From Aquibacillus halophilus (GTDB taxonomy: Bacteria > Bacillota > Bacilli > Bacillales > Amphibacillaceae): a stretch of DNA of 64,000 nucleotides. Both the position numbers and the translations under genes were made by a program. Positions 42,643 through 51,183 of this stretch are shown here, piece by piece (within the stretch, counting starts at the first letter, position 1; each line of letters begins with the position of its first letter). Location: the NCBI RefSeq assembly GCF_009649745.1, contig NZ_WJNG01000002.1, positions 124,001 through 188,000 of the forward strand, in the 5' to 3' direction. Under the pieces are notes generated by a model that saw nothing but the letters and a program-made list of their open reading frames with translations, was not told the DNA's origin and made no database searches.

Positions 42643-44136
42643 ATGAGTGAAACACTGTTGGAAATGAATAAGATAACTAAGCGATTCCCAGGAGTTTATG
42701 CCCTTCAAAGTGTTGATTTTGAGTTACGTGCTGGAGAAGTTCATGCACTTCTAGGAGAAAATGGAGCAGGAAAATCGACATTAATGAAAGTACTCGGTGG
42801 AATTCACACTCCAGATGAAGGAAAGATTCATATTAATGGGAACGAAGTCAGCATCCTTGATGTTAAAGATGCACAACAGCATGGGATTAGTATTATCCAC
42901 CAAGAAATTGTATTAGTACCTTATTTATCGATAGCAGAAAATATTTATTTAGGTCGAGAGATACTAAACAAAGCGGGTTTAATTGATTTAGATAAAATGG
43001 TTGAAAATTCCCAGGAGTTTTTGCGTGATTTTAAATTAGAAATTGACGCTAGAACTCATATTAAAAAACTAACTGTTGCGCAACAACAAATGATTGAAAT
43101 AATAAAAGCAGTTTCATTTGAATCCAAGATCATTGTAATGGATGAGCCCACCTCGTCGTTAACAGATAGAGAGGTTGATTTCTTATTTAAGACAATAGAA
43201 AATCTTAAAAAGAAAGGTGTAGGAATTGTTTACATTTCTCATAGAATGAATGAACTTTTTGAAATTTCTGACATGATAACCGTAATGAGAGATGGTTCTT
43301 ACATAGGAACGGTAAAAACAAAAGAAGCAACTAACGATCAGTTAATATCGATGATGGTTGGAAGGGAATTGACTAATTATTATGATCGATCCTACTCATC
43401 ATCAACAGACGATGCTGTGATGGAAGTTATCAATCTAAGCAAAAAAGGTATCTTACATGATATAAACTTTAAGTTAAGGAAAGGTGAAATTCTAGGTTTT
43501 TCTGGATTAGTAGGTGCTGGTAGATCAGAACTAATGAAGTGTTTATTTGGAATTGATACATTTGAGCGCGGAGAAGTATCTGTAAATGGAGTAAAAATAG
43601 TTATCAAAAATCCAAGCCATGCCATAAAGAACAATATTGCTTATGTTCCCGAAAACAGAAAAGAAGAAGGATTGTTTTTATCTAAACCTGTTAATTACAA
43701 TATAACAATTAAAATTTTGCATCAGTTTATTAAATTCTTTAGGGTAGACAATTACTATGAAGATAATGAAGTGAGAAATTATATAGAAGAATTATCAATT
43801 AGAACTCCTAGTCCATATCAAGTAGTGAGGAATTTAAGTGGTGGGAACCAACAAAAAGTACTGATTTCAAGATGGTTAGCTACAAAACCTAAAATTCTCA
43901 TTTTGGACGAACCGACAAGAGGTGTGGACGTAGGGGCTAAAGCAGAAATCTACTCAATCATGAATAGATTATCAAAAGAAGGCGTATCAATTATCATGAT
44001 CTCTTCCGAGTTGCCGGAGATAATGAATATGAGTGATAGAGTGGCAGTAATGTATAAAGGTAAAATTCAAAAGATATTAGATAGAGAGAGTTATAGCCAA
44101 GAAAAAATAATGTATTACGCCACAGGGGGGATTTAG
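42643..44136 (+). CDS. sugar ABC transporter ATPase (RbsA/MglA type)
   Basis: About 498 aa with two ABC domains in tandem, as in RbsA. Domain 1 has Walker A GENGAGKST and Walker B IIVMDEPTSSL. Domain 2 has a changed Walker A (GLVGAGRSE), usual for this family, signature LSGGNQQKV and ILILDEPTRGVDVG. I chose ATG 42643, six bases from GAGGTG; GTG 42634 lies inside that site. It energises uptake through the permease encoded two bases downstream. Confidence 0.92.
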   Translation: MSETLLEMNKITKRFPGVYALQSVDFELRAGEVHALLGENGAGKSTLMKVLGGIHTPDEGKIHINGNEVSILDVKDAQQHGISIIHQEIVLVPYLSIAENIYLGREILNKAGLIDLDKMVENSQEFLRDFKLEIDARTHIKKLTVAQQQMIEIIKAVSFESKIIVMDEPTSSLTDREVDFLFKTIENLKKKGVGIVYISHRMNELFEISDMITVMRDGSYIGTVKTKEATNDQLISMMVGRELTNYYDRSYSSSTDDAVMEVINLSKKGILHDINFKLRKGEILGFSGLVGAGRSELMKCLFGIDTFERGEVSVNGVKIVIKNPSHAIKNNIAYVPENRKEEGLFLSKPVNYNITIKILHQFIKFFRVDNYYEDNEVRNYIEELSIRTPSPYQVVRNLSGGNQQKVLISRWLATKPKILILDEPTRGVDVGAKAEIYSIMNRLSKEGVSIIMISSELPEIMNMSDRVAVMYKGKIQKILDRESYSQEKIMYYATGGI

Positions 44137-44137
44137 A

Positions 44138-45157
44138 ATGACAGAACCAACTTTTAACTATGAAAACAAAAAAGATAATATCCTTATTAAAACTGGTAAT
44201 GCAATTAGTACTTATGTCAAAGATAATATGGGTATTTTAATAGGTTTAATCGTTCTGTGCATAGTGATTTCGATAATTAACCCTGATTTTCTATCATCAA
44301 ATAACTTACTAAACGTTCTTAGACAAACCTCAACAAACATGTATCTTGCAATAGCAATGACAATGGTAATTATTTTAGGAGGAATAGATTTATCGGTAGG
44401 GTCGATTATAGCAGTTACAGGTGTCGTAACTACTATGCTAATAGCTCTTGCTGGGTTACCTGTTTTTGTAGCAGTTCTAGCTGGTCTATTGGTTGGAATG
44501 CTATTTGGCGCATTTAATGGATACGTTGTAGCTACTACAATCATTCCTCCATTTATTGTGACGTTAGCAACAATGAATATAGCTAGAGGTGTTGCCTATG
44601 TAATATCTGATGGAAAACCGGTTAGGGTAATGTCAGATTCTTTTAATTACATCGGTTCTGGTTATATTGGAGGAGTTTTTCCAACACCAGTATTATACAT
44701 GATAATAATTATTGTTTTGGCTTATCTAATCATGAATAAAACAAAGCTAGGTCGTTATATGTATGCTGTTGGAGGAAATAGCGAAGCAGCTAAATTCTCA
44801 GGAATTGATATTAAAAAAATAAAGCTTTTTGCTTATACGTTTAGCGGATTAATGGCAGGTATTGCTGGTATTGTTCTTTCATCAAGAATGTTTTCAGGGC
44901 AACCGACATCTGGTGACATGGCGGAGTTAGATGCCATTGCTGCTGTAGTATTAGGAGGAACAAGTATGACAGGTGGCTCGGGGAGAATCGGTGGTACGGT
45001 AATAGGTGCTTTAATAATCGGTGTACTAAGCAATGGGCTAAATTTAATGGGAGTAAGTTCATTTTGGCAATATGTTGTAAAGGGTGTAGTTATCCTAGTA
45101 GCTGTGTATGCAGATGTAATTAAGAAAAAAAGAGATGGAGTAAGTATGGGTGTTTAA
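44138..45157 (+). CDS. sugar ABC transporter permease (RbsC type)
   Basis: 339 aa with about nine to ten helices. GGIDLSVGSIIAVTGVV and the later GGTSMTGGSGRIGGTVIGALIIGVLSNGLNL are the hallmark motifs of ribose/xylose-type permeases, the second being the ATPase contact loop. It starts two bases after the ATPase stop. With the binding protein and ATPase it makes one importer. Confidence 0.92.
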   Translation: MTEPTFNYENKKDNILIKTGNAISTYVKDNMGILIGLIVLCIVISIINPDFLSSNNLLNVLRQTSTNMYLAIAMTMVIILGGIDLSVGSIIAVTGVVTTMLIALAGLPVFVAVLAGLLVGMLFGAFNGYVVATTIIPPFIVTLATMNIARGVAYVISDGKPVRVMSDSFNYIGSGYIGGVFPTPVLYMIIIIVLAYLIMNKTKLGRYMYAVGGNSEAAKFSGIDIKKIKLFAYTFSGLMAGIAGIVLSSRMFSGQPTSGDMAELDAIAAVVLGGTSMTGGSGRIGGTVIGALIIGVLSNGLNLMGVSSFWQYVVKGVVILVAVYADVIKKKRDGVSMGV

Positions 45158-45230
45158 TCAAGTTTCATAAATACTTACCTAATTTTAAAAAACATGTCAG
45201 TTCAATAAGAAATAGAAAGTAGGTGAGACA

Positions 45231-46247
45231 TTGAGAAAAGGAATAGCTATAGCCGGTACCATATCATTAGATGAAATTAAAGCAGTTGATTGTTATCCTG
45301 ATAAATCTGAGCTTACCACAATAAATAGCGTGAGAAGGTCCATAGGAGGTGCCGTTTCAAATTGTTCAGTTGCTCTAGCAAAAATTGATAGAAACCTAGT
45401 AGTTGAAGCAATTACTTATCTTGGTAACGACGAAAAAGGGAAATACTTATATGAATGTTTGAATACCTATCCTAATATAGATTTGAAGCAATTGAAAATC
45501 ATTGGAGAAACTCCTTTTACAGATGTCATTCAAGATAAACATGATAAGACTAGAACCTTTTTAACTTTTAGAGGTAATTCTTCCTTGTTTAATGAGAATT
45601 CAATAGATTTAATCAAACTTAAATCAAAAATCTTGCATATAGCATATATTCTTTTACTAGACTCATTGGACGAAGAGGACTTAGAGTATGGAACAAAAAT
45701 GGCAAAATTATTAAAAAAAGCTCAAGAACTGGGAATTAAGACATCGATAGATATTGTTAGTGAGAGTGGAATTAGATATGAAAAAACTGTTCCTCCTAGT
45801 TTGAAGTACACAAATTATTGTGTGATCAATGAATATGAAGCGGGAAAAAGTGTTGGTATAAATCTAAGAGATAGATCAGGGAAGTTACTGACAGGTGACA
45901 TTAAAAAAGTTTTATATAAATTAAAGGAATTAGGAGTAAAAGATTGGGTTGTGGTTCATGTACCTGAAGGAAGTTTTGGATATGATGGCAAGAATGTGTA
46001 CAGTATTCCCTCCTTATTTATTGAAATAGAAAGTATTAAGGGAACTGTAGGTGCTGGGGATGCATACGTCGCTGGTATATTATATGGAGCTCATAAAGGT
46101 TTTAATCTTAATGAATCTATGAAATTAGCTACTGCTTCTGCAGCATCTTCATTGTTTGAAGAAGATAGTACTTCTGGAATTAAAAATTATGAGGAATTAG
46201 TTTTACTTTATGATAACTATCCGAAAAGAGAAGACATAAAAATTTAG
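45231..46247 (+). CDS. PfkB-family carbohydrate kinase
   Basis: 338 aa ribokinase-fold enzyme. RRSIGGAVSNCSVALAKI is the sugar-binding GG motif and GTVGAGDAY (271-279) the ATP site, with Asp277 as base. It would phosphorylate the imported sugar or its ketose, probably at C1 by analogy with ketohexokinase or fructose-1-phosphate kinases, since the next gene is an aldolase. The start is TTG 45231 with AGGTGAG eight bases upstream. It shares a unit with the aldolase (12 bp gap). Confidence 0.88.
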   Translation: MRKGIAIAGTISLDEIKAVDCYPDKSELTTINSVRRSIGGAVSNCSVALAKIDRNLVVEAITYLGNDEKGKYLYECLNTYPNIDLKQLKIIGETPFTDVIQDKHDKTRTFLTFRGNSSLFNENSIDLIKLKSKILHIAYILLLDSLDEEDLEYGTKMAKLLKKAQELGIKTSIDIVSESGIRYEKTVPPSLKYTNYCVINEYEAGKSVGINLRDRSGKLLTGDIKKVLYKLKELGVKDWVVVHVPEGSFGYDGKNVYSIPSLFIEIESIKGTVGAGDAYVAGILYGAHKGFNLNESMKLATASAASSLFEEDSTSGIKNYEELVLLYDNYPKREDIKI

Positions 46248-46259
46248 GGAGGATGTTTT

Positions 46260-47129
46260 ATGCTAGTAACACTAAAGGAAAATTTATTGAAAGCGGAAGA
46301 AGGGAATTATGCAGTAGGAGCATTTAATGTACCGACATTAGAATCAGCTAGAGCTGCAATGGAAGCAGCTGAAGAACTTCAAGCACCCATAATTTTAGCT
46401 CATGCAGAAGCTCACAATAATATAATGCCAATCGAATTGATTGGTCCAATATTAATAGATATGGCAAGGAAGGCAACTGTTCCAGTTACAGTTCACCTAG
46501 ATCATGGTTCATCAATAACAATCATAAAGAAGGCGATAGCAATTGGTTTTACCTCCGTAATGATTGATGCCTCACATATGTCCCTTCAAGAAAATGTTAA
46601 AAGAGTTAAAGAGGTAGTTAAATATGCGCATCAACATAATGTATCAGTCGAAGCTGAGCTAGGAGTAATGACTTCTTCTGGTATAGGAGGAGAAGAGACA
46701 TATGCAGGTAACCAGGATCAATCAGTAGATTTGTACACAGACCCCATCATTGCGAAAGAATTTGTAGAAAAAACAAAAATTGATGCATTAGCAGCGTCTT
46801 TCGGGACTGTTCATGGAATTTATAGTAGTGTGCCACAACTTGATTTTGAAAGGCTAAAAGATATACACGAAAATATAAAGATTCCTGTAGTGATGCATGG
46901 AGGCTCGGGATTAAGTAAAAAGGACTATATTAGGACAATAAATTCTGGAGTTAGAAAAATAAACTACTACAGTTATTCAGCTAAAGCAGGAGCGGAAGCA
47001 GTAAAGAAATATATCAATCTTAATACTAATCTTTTTTATCATGACTTAACTATCGTTGCTAAAAATGCAATTAAGGATGACTATAAACGAGCTATTAGTA
47101 TTTTTACAAACAAGGAATTAGTAAAATAG
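46260..47129 (+). CDS. class II ketose-(bis)phosphate aldolase
   Basis: 289 aa zinc aldolase of the FbaA/GatY/KbaY group. Asp81-His82 in VHLDHGSS, His185 in GTVHGIY and His213 in VMHGGSGL are the catalytic Asp and Zn ligands; AELGV (132-136) also is conserved. It would split a ketose phosphate to dihydroxyacetone phosphate and an aldehyde. The substrate may be a ketose 1-phosphate, given that only one kinase is present. GGGAGGATG lies seven bases before the ATG. Confidence 0.9.
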   Translation: MLVTLKENLLKAEEGNYAVGAFNVPTLESARAAMEAAEELQAPIILAHAEAHNNIMPIELIGPILIDMARKATVPVTVHLDHGSSITIIKKAIAIGFTSVMIDASHMSLQENVKRVKEVVKYAHQHNVSVEAELGVMTSSGIGGEETYAGNQDQSVDLYTDPIIAKEFVEKTKIDALAASFGTVHGIYSSVPQLDFERLKDIHENIKIPVVMHGGSGLSKKDYIRTINSGVRKINYYSYSAKAGAEAVKKYINLNTNLFYHDLTIVAKNAIKDDYKRAISIFTNKELVK

Positions 47130-47148
47130 TTTAAGTGAGGTGAAAAAA

Positions 47149-47688
47149 GTGACTACACAAGATTATGAGAGAATAAAAAAACAGTCTCTAAATATGCTTC
47201 AAAGCATGAACATTGTACTTACTGACAAGGAGAAAGAAGATTTTGAAGTTGCTGATTTTGGACTTAACAACCTTGATAAAACGGGATTACAATTGATTAC
47301 GTATATTAACACAGATAACGTTTGTGCAAAGGATTTAGTGTTACTTCCAAACCAGACCTGTCCAGAACATAAACACCCAAGACGAGCCTTCGATGATGGA
47401 AAGGAAGAAACTTTTAGATGCAGATATGGAAAAGTATTTCTCTATGTTGAAGGATTGGAATCAACTAACAGAGCTGCTCAACCACCTCATGGAGATGAAG
47501 AATATTATACCGTGTTTAATGAAGTAATTTTAAACCCAGGAGAGCAGTACACAATATTTCCAAACACCCTTCACTGGTTTCAAGCTAGTAGTAGTGGAGC
47601 TGTAGTATCTGAATTTTCAACACGAAGTACAGATGAAGAGGATATATTTACAGATCCTAGAATCAATAGAATTCCGAAAGCTAATTAA
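47149..47688 (+). CDS. D-lyxose isomerase-like cupin
   Basis: 179 aa. The cupin metal site is visible: CPEHKHPRR (two His), GKEETFRCRYG (Glu) and NTLHWFQA (His). These motifs match the D-lyxose/D-mannose ketol-isomerase family (B. subtilis YdaE). It would turn an aldose into the 2-ketose that the kinase then uses. The likely start is GTG 47149, eight bases after GTGAGG; GTG 47140 lies within that site. It is the last gene of the sugar operon. Confidence 0.85.
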   Translation: MTTQDYERIKKQSLNMLQSMNIVLTDKEKEDFEVADFGLNNLDKTGLQLITYINTDNVCAKDLVLLPNQTCPEHKHPRRAFDDGKEETFRCRYGKVFLYVEGLESTNRAAQPPHGDEEYYTVFNEVILNPGEQYTIFPNTLHWFQASSSGAVVSEFSTRSTDEEDIFTDPRINRIPKAN

Positions 47689-47711
47689 GAATCATTACTA
47701 AGCTTTTAGTC

Positions 47712-47785
47712 AGGACAGAGAACCTGTCCCTCTGTCCCAGGGAATGTCCCCGATTTTTTGAAAAAGAAGCAAAAGAACCGTCCCC
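47712..47785. repeat. A (reverse) plus B repeat pair
   Basis: A copy at 47712-47738 (GGACAGAG..CTGTCCC with the centre reversed), then 33 bases on a B copy AAAAGAACCGTCCCC (47771-47785) preceded by GAAAAAGAAGC. The same B context recurs at 48855-48880. Confidence 0.8.
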
Positions 47786-47898
47786 TTGTTCGAAAGAAGG
47801 AAACTCAACTATTTTTGTTGAACTTAGGTAGTAAAGTGTATCTAAGGTGGCTATGATTTTAACAATGCTATTTCCTTAGACCGGAAGGGGTAAAGCGA

Positions 47899-48789
47899 AT
47901 GATTATAGATTGTCATTTTCATGTGGATGAATCCATGTTGACCTTGGAAAAAATGATAGAAGAAATGGACAAAAATAATGTGAGCAAAACTGTGCTGATT
48001 CCTCCTATGAATGAAACTATGTTTGACACGGATAGTAATGTTCAGCATTATGTGCATAGCTTATTTCGTTTCCTTATTCTAAATGTACCTCAAATTGGTT
48101 TTAAAATTTATGTTAGTTTAGTAGAAGATGGCTACTTTAAAGTTAATGGTAAGCACAAAGTTATTACAAAACCAGACAATGATATTGTTGCAGATGCAAT
48201 TAATAAATTCCCTGAAAGATTTTTAGGATGGGCAGCAGTAAATCCACTAATTTCTGAATCAGTAGAAGAGTTAGAGTCTTACCTTGAAAGACCTGGTTTT
48301 ATCGGCGTGAAAGCTCATCCGTTCATGCATGGATATACTATTAAAAAGCTTAATCCAATTGCTAGTTTGTGCCAAGAAAAAGGCATTCCAATTATTATTC
48401 ATCTATCTTCAGAACCATACTCCTACAAATACTTACCGGATAAATATCCTAATCTTAAAGTGATTTACGCACACGCAGGACTTCCTTTTTGGAAAAAACT
48501 TTGGAAATATGCCAAAGACCAGCCAAATGTATTTGTTGATTCATCCAGTGATTATCTTTCTGCATCAATGGTTGAAAAAGTAGTAGATGCACTAGGTTAT
48601 CGCAAAGTATTGTATGGTTGTGATGGACCTTATGGAATGAAAAGGTTTAATGAGTATGATTATTCTCATAAGAAGAGTTGGGTTGATTCACTTGAAATTC
48701 CTGAGCACCAAAAGGAATACATTTTCGGAAAAAACTTTCTCAGTTTGATTGAGAAGGGACAGAGGGACAGGCCACTTGTCCCATTATGA
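47899..48789 (+). CDS. amidohydrolase-family protein
   Basis: 296 aa metal-dependent TIM-barrel hydrolase (amidohydrolase 2 group). DCHFHVD supplies the HxH metal pair, FIGVKAHPFMHG the third His region, VIYAHAGLP the next His and YGCDGPYG the Asp. Members are decarboxylases or hydrolases acting on lactones and carboxylates, so a link to the sugar operon is possible. GGAAGGGG is eight bases before the ATG. The last ten or so codons (KGQRDRPLVPL) come from an A repeat, so the native end has been replaced. Confidence 0.82.
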   Translation: MIIDCHFHVDESMLTLEKMIEEMDKNNVSKTVLIPPMNETMFDTDSNVQHYVHSLFRFLILNVPQIGFKIYVSLVEDGYFKVNGKHKVITKPDNDIVADAINKFPERFLGWAAVNPLISESVEELESYLERPGFIGVKAHPFMHGYTIKKLNPIASLCQEKGIPIIIHLSSEPYSYKYLPDKYPNLKVIYAHAGLPFWKKLWKYAKDQPNVFVDSSSDYLSASMVEKVVDALGYRKVLYGCDGPYGMKRFNEYDYSHKKSWVDSLEIPEHQKEYIFGKNFLSLIEKGQRDRPLVPL

Positions 48790-48880
48790 CAAACTTTATG
48801 GGCATCCTCACAACAGGACAACTGTCTTATACTGAGGAATGCCCATTAGTTTTGAAAAAAGAAGCGAAAGAACCGTCCCC
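48756..48880 (+). repeat. A - 70-bp hairpin - B composite, copy 2
   Basis: A at 48756-48782 (read in frame into the amidohydrolase end), CATTATGACAAACTTT and the hairpin ATGGGCAT..ATGCCCAT (48799-48846) as at 39.9 kb, then GAAGCGAAAGAACCGTCCCC (48861-48880), a B copy. This is the most complete form of the composite in the window. Confidence 0.85.
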
Positions 48881-49021
48881 CGAAATATCCAATTGGACAA
48901 ATATAGTCGGCTAGTTTATATTTGTCATAACATTCTAAATTCTAGTATTCTAGACTTTTCCAAACGTGAAATAAGCTACAACTGGTAGAAATCTACATTA
49001 GAACTATAATGGGGTGGTCGA

Positions 49022-49921
49022 ATGAAAATAGGAATGATTGGTATTGGTGATATTGCAAAGAAAGCTTATCTGCCTGTACTAACAGCAACAAAATCTATTG
49101 AGCTTCATGTATGTACTCGAAATAAACAAACGTTAAAAGAATTGAAAAATACCTATGGTATAGCACATACATATTCACAAATGGATGAATGGATTGCGAG
49201 TGGAATAGAGGCAGCGTTTGTTCATTCTTCAACAGATTCACATGAATATATTATCGACAAATTACTAGATAATCATATTCACGTCTATGTGGATAAGCCT
49301 ATCACTTATTACGCGGACTCATCGAAACGACTAATGGCAAAAGCTAAAAGTAAGGGTTTAATTTTAATGGTCGGTTTTAATCGTCGACATGCTCCACCCT
49401 ACCAAAAATTAAGGGAAATAACGGAACCAAACATGGTTATCATGCAAAAAAATCGAGGAAACCAGGCTGCTAAAGCTAGAACCTTTATCTTCGATGATTT
49501 TATCCATGTGATTGACACATTACTTTACTTATTTCCTTACTCAATTGAAAATGTTCACATTAATGGTAAACAACAGGATGGTAATCTACAACACGTAACT
49601 CTTCAGTTAGAAGCGAAACAAGGAACAGCTATCGCTATTATGAACCGTGAAGCAGGTACAACTGAGGAAAAGGTAGAAGTTTTTAGTCAAGAAGAGACAC
49701 GCAGGGCTACTAATGTTAATGAGGTGACTTCTCACAAAGATAGGAATGTCTTGATTTTCGGTAACAATGACTGGGAACCAATGCTTCAAAAACGAGGGTT
49801 TACTGGAGTCGTTTTAGCCTTCTTGGAATCAGTCAAAAATGGATCTATTTCAGATGAGAATTACAATCGGGATTTAGAAGGACACCTCATTGCAGAAAAA
49901 ATTGTCCAACATTTAGAATAA
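49022..49921 (+). CDS. Gfo/Idh/MocA-family oxidoreductase
   Basis: 299 aa. Rossmann start MKIGMIGIGDIAKKAYLP (GxGxxA) and the family motif VYVDKPITYYADSSKRL, with Lys in place for catalysis; FIFDDFIHVIDTLLYLFP is in the second domain. Members are NAD(P)-dependent sugar or sugar-acid dehydrogenases. GGGGTGG precedes the ATG by seven bases. The neighbours on the 5' side are sugar genes, but repeats and a gap separate them. Confidence 0.87.
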   Translation: MKIGMIGIGDIAKKAYLPVLTATKSIELHVCTRNKQTLKELKNTYGIAHTYSQMDEWIASGIEAAFVHSSTDSHEYIIDKLLDNHIHVYVDKPITYYADSSKRLMAKAKSKGLILMVGFNRRHAPPYQKLREITEPNMVIMQKNRGNQAAKARTFIFDDFIHVIDTLLYLFPYSIENVHINGKQQDGNLQHVTLQLEAKQGTAIAIMNREAGTTEEKVEVFSQEETRRATNVNEVTSHKDRNVLIFGNNDWEPMLQKRGFTGVVLAFLESVKNGSISDENYNRDLEGHLIAEKIVQHLE

Positions 49922-49928
49922 TTATCAG

Positions 49929-49974
49929 GGGGACGGTTCTTTTGATGATAAAAATACACAAAAGAACCGTCCCC
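49929..49974. repeat. B-type repeats as a perfect inverted pair
   Basis: GGGGACGGTTCTTTTG and CAAAAGAACCGTCCCC form a 16-bp perfect stem with a 14-base loop, eight bases after the oxidoreductase stop. It can act as a terminator-like hairpin. Confidence 0.88.
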
Positions 49975-49997
49975 GTGTTTACGGGGGTCTTATACAT

Positions 49998-50969
49998 ATG
50001 AAAAAGAAAATGATGATTATTTTAACTATAGTGATTGTCGTCTTGGTCGCAGGCTACGGGGCTGTTGGCAATTACTTTTATAACTTCGCTTTAGATGCAA
50101 ACGATGAAAAAGAATTTTTGGATGATAACCCTCATTTAGAGGAAAGTGAAGCTGTTATGGCTATGGCTGATGTAACTGAAGCCGCAGAACTAGCTGATAG
50201 TGAATTTAAAGAGAAATATCCTCCTTCAAGCTTATCGGTTGTTTCAGATGATGAATTACAATTAAAATTACATGCAGACGTCTACGAACATCATGAGGAC
50301 AACCCTAAATGGGCCGTCGTAGCACACGGGTACACAAGTAATGCAGCTGGGATGACTAGATATGTTCGTAATTTTCATGAACAAGGCTACAATGTGCTTG
50401 CCCCTGATCTTCGCGGTCATGGAAAAAGTGAAGGAGATTATATTGGCATGGGATGGCATGACCGGATGGACATGCTGCTATGGATTGATGAAATCGTCAA
50501 AATGGATCCAGATGCACAAATTGTATTATTCGGTGTCTCCATGGGTGCTGCTACCGTGATGATGACTTCGGGGGAAGAACTACCGTCAAATGTACAGGTT
50601 ATTGTAGAAGATTGCGGTTATTCTTCTGTCAGTGATGTATTCATTTATCAGTTAGACGATTTGTTCGGATTACCGGAGTTTCCGGTATTAAGTGCAGCTA
50701 ATACAGTTACAAAAATGCGTGCAGGTTATGATTTATATGAGGCCTCGGCTGTAGATCAACTTGCAAAAAGTGAAACCCCAATGCTGTTTATCCATGGCAA
50801 GGAGGATACTTTTGTGCAATATGAAATGTTGGATGTAGTCTTTGAAGCAGCACCAGTGGAAAAAAATAGGATTGTGATTGATGGTGCTGGACATGGCGAA
50901 GCAGAAAAGGTAAATCCAGAATTATATTGGAGTACGATTTGGAGTTTTGTGGGGAAATATATTGAGTAG
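49998..50969 (+). CDS. membrane-anchored alpha/beta hydrolase, YqkD-like
   Basis: 323 aa. An N-terminal helix (4-26) anchors it; the rest is an outer hydrolase domain. VVAHGYTSNAAGMTRYV gives the oxyanion loop, APDLRGHGKSEGD a strand motif, LFGVSMGAATVM the Ser nucleophile (about 181), FIHGKEDTFV the Asp and DGAGHGEA the His. It matches B. subtilis YqkD in plan. The substrate is unknown. An ATG after CGGGGGTCTTATACAT is used. Confidence 0.87.
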   Translation: MKKKMMIILTIVIVVLVAGYGAVGNYFYNFALDANDEKEFLDDNPHLEESEAVMAMADVTEAAELADSEFKEKYPPSSLSVVSDDELQLKLHADVYEHHEDNPKWAVVAHGYTSNAAGMTRYVRNFHEQGYNVLAPDLRGHGKSEGDYIGMGWHDRMDMLLWIDEIVKMDPDAQIVLFGVSMGAATVMMTSGEELPSNVQVIVEDCGYSSVSDVFIYQLDDLFGLPEFPVLSAANTVTKMRAGYDLYEASAVDQLAKSETPMLFIHGKEDTFVQYEMLDVVFEAAPVEKNRIVIDGAGHGEAEKVNPELYWSTIWSFVGKYIE

Positions 50970-51040
50970 GATCTACTGAATCTTTATATACTGTAATTGT
51001 TTTTGGCTAAGACTTTTTAAATAGGTAAAAGTTGAAAAAG

Positions 51041-51087
51041 AAAAAGGCACATCGAACAGAAATTAACTGTTTGTCGTGCCTTTTTGG
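51041..51087. terminator. strong bidirectional terminator
   Basis: AAAAAGGCAC (51041-51050) pairs with GTGCCTTTTT (51076-51085), with inner GAACAG/CTGTTT. It ends the hydrolase gene and the leftward catE gene. Confidence 0.88.
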
Positions 51088-51170
51088 GTACATAACTTTC
51101 GATTGTTTTTTTCGGGCTTCCAATCACATTTTCCCTTGATACTCAAAGATTTCTAATGAAAATAGAAGCA

Positions 51171-51183
51171 TTAGAACCGTCCC
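51171..51183 (-). repeat. B-type repeat directly after catE stop
   Basis: On the minus strand the TAA stop of catE is followed at once by GGGACGGTTCTAA, sense orientation. Confidence 0.8.
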
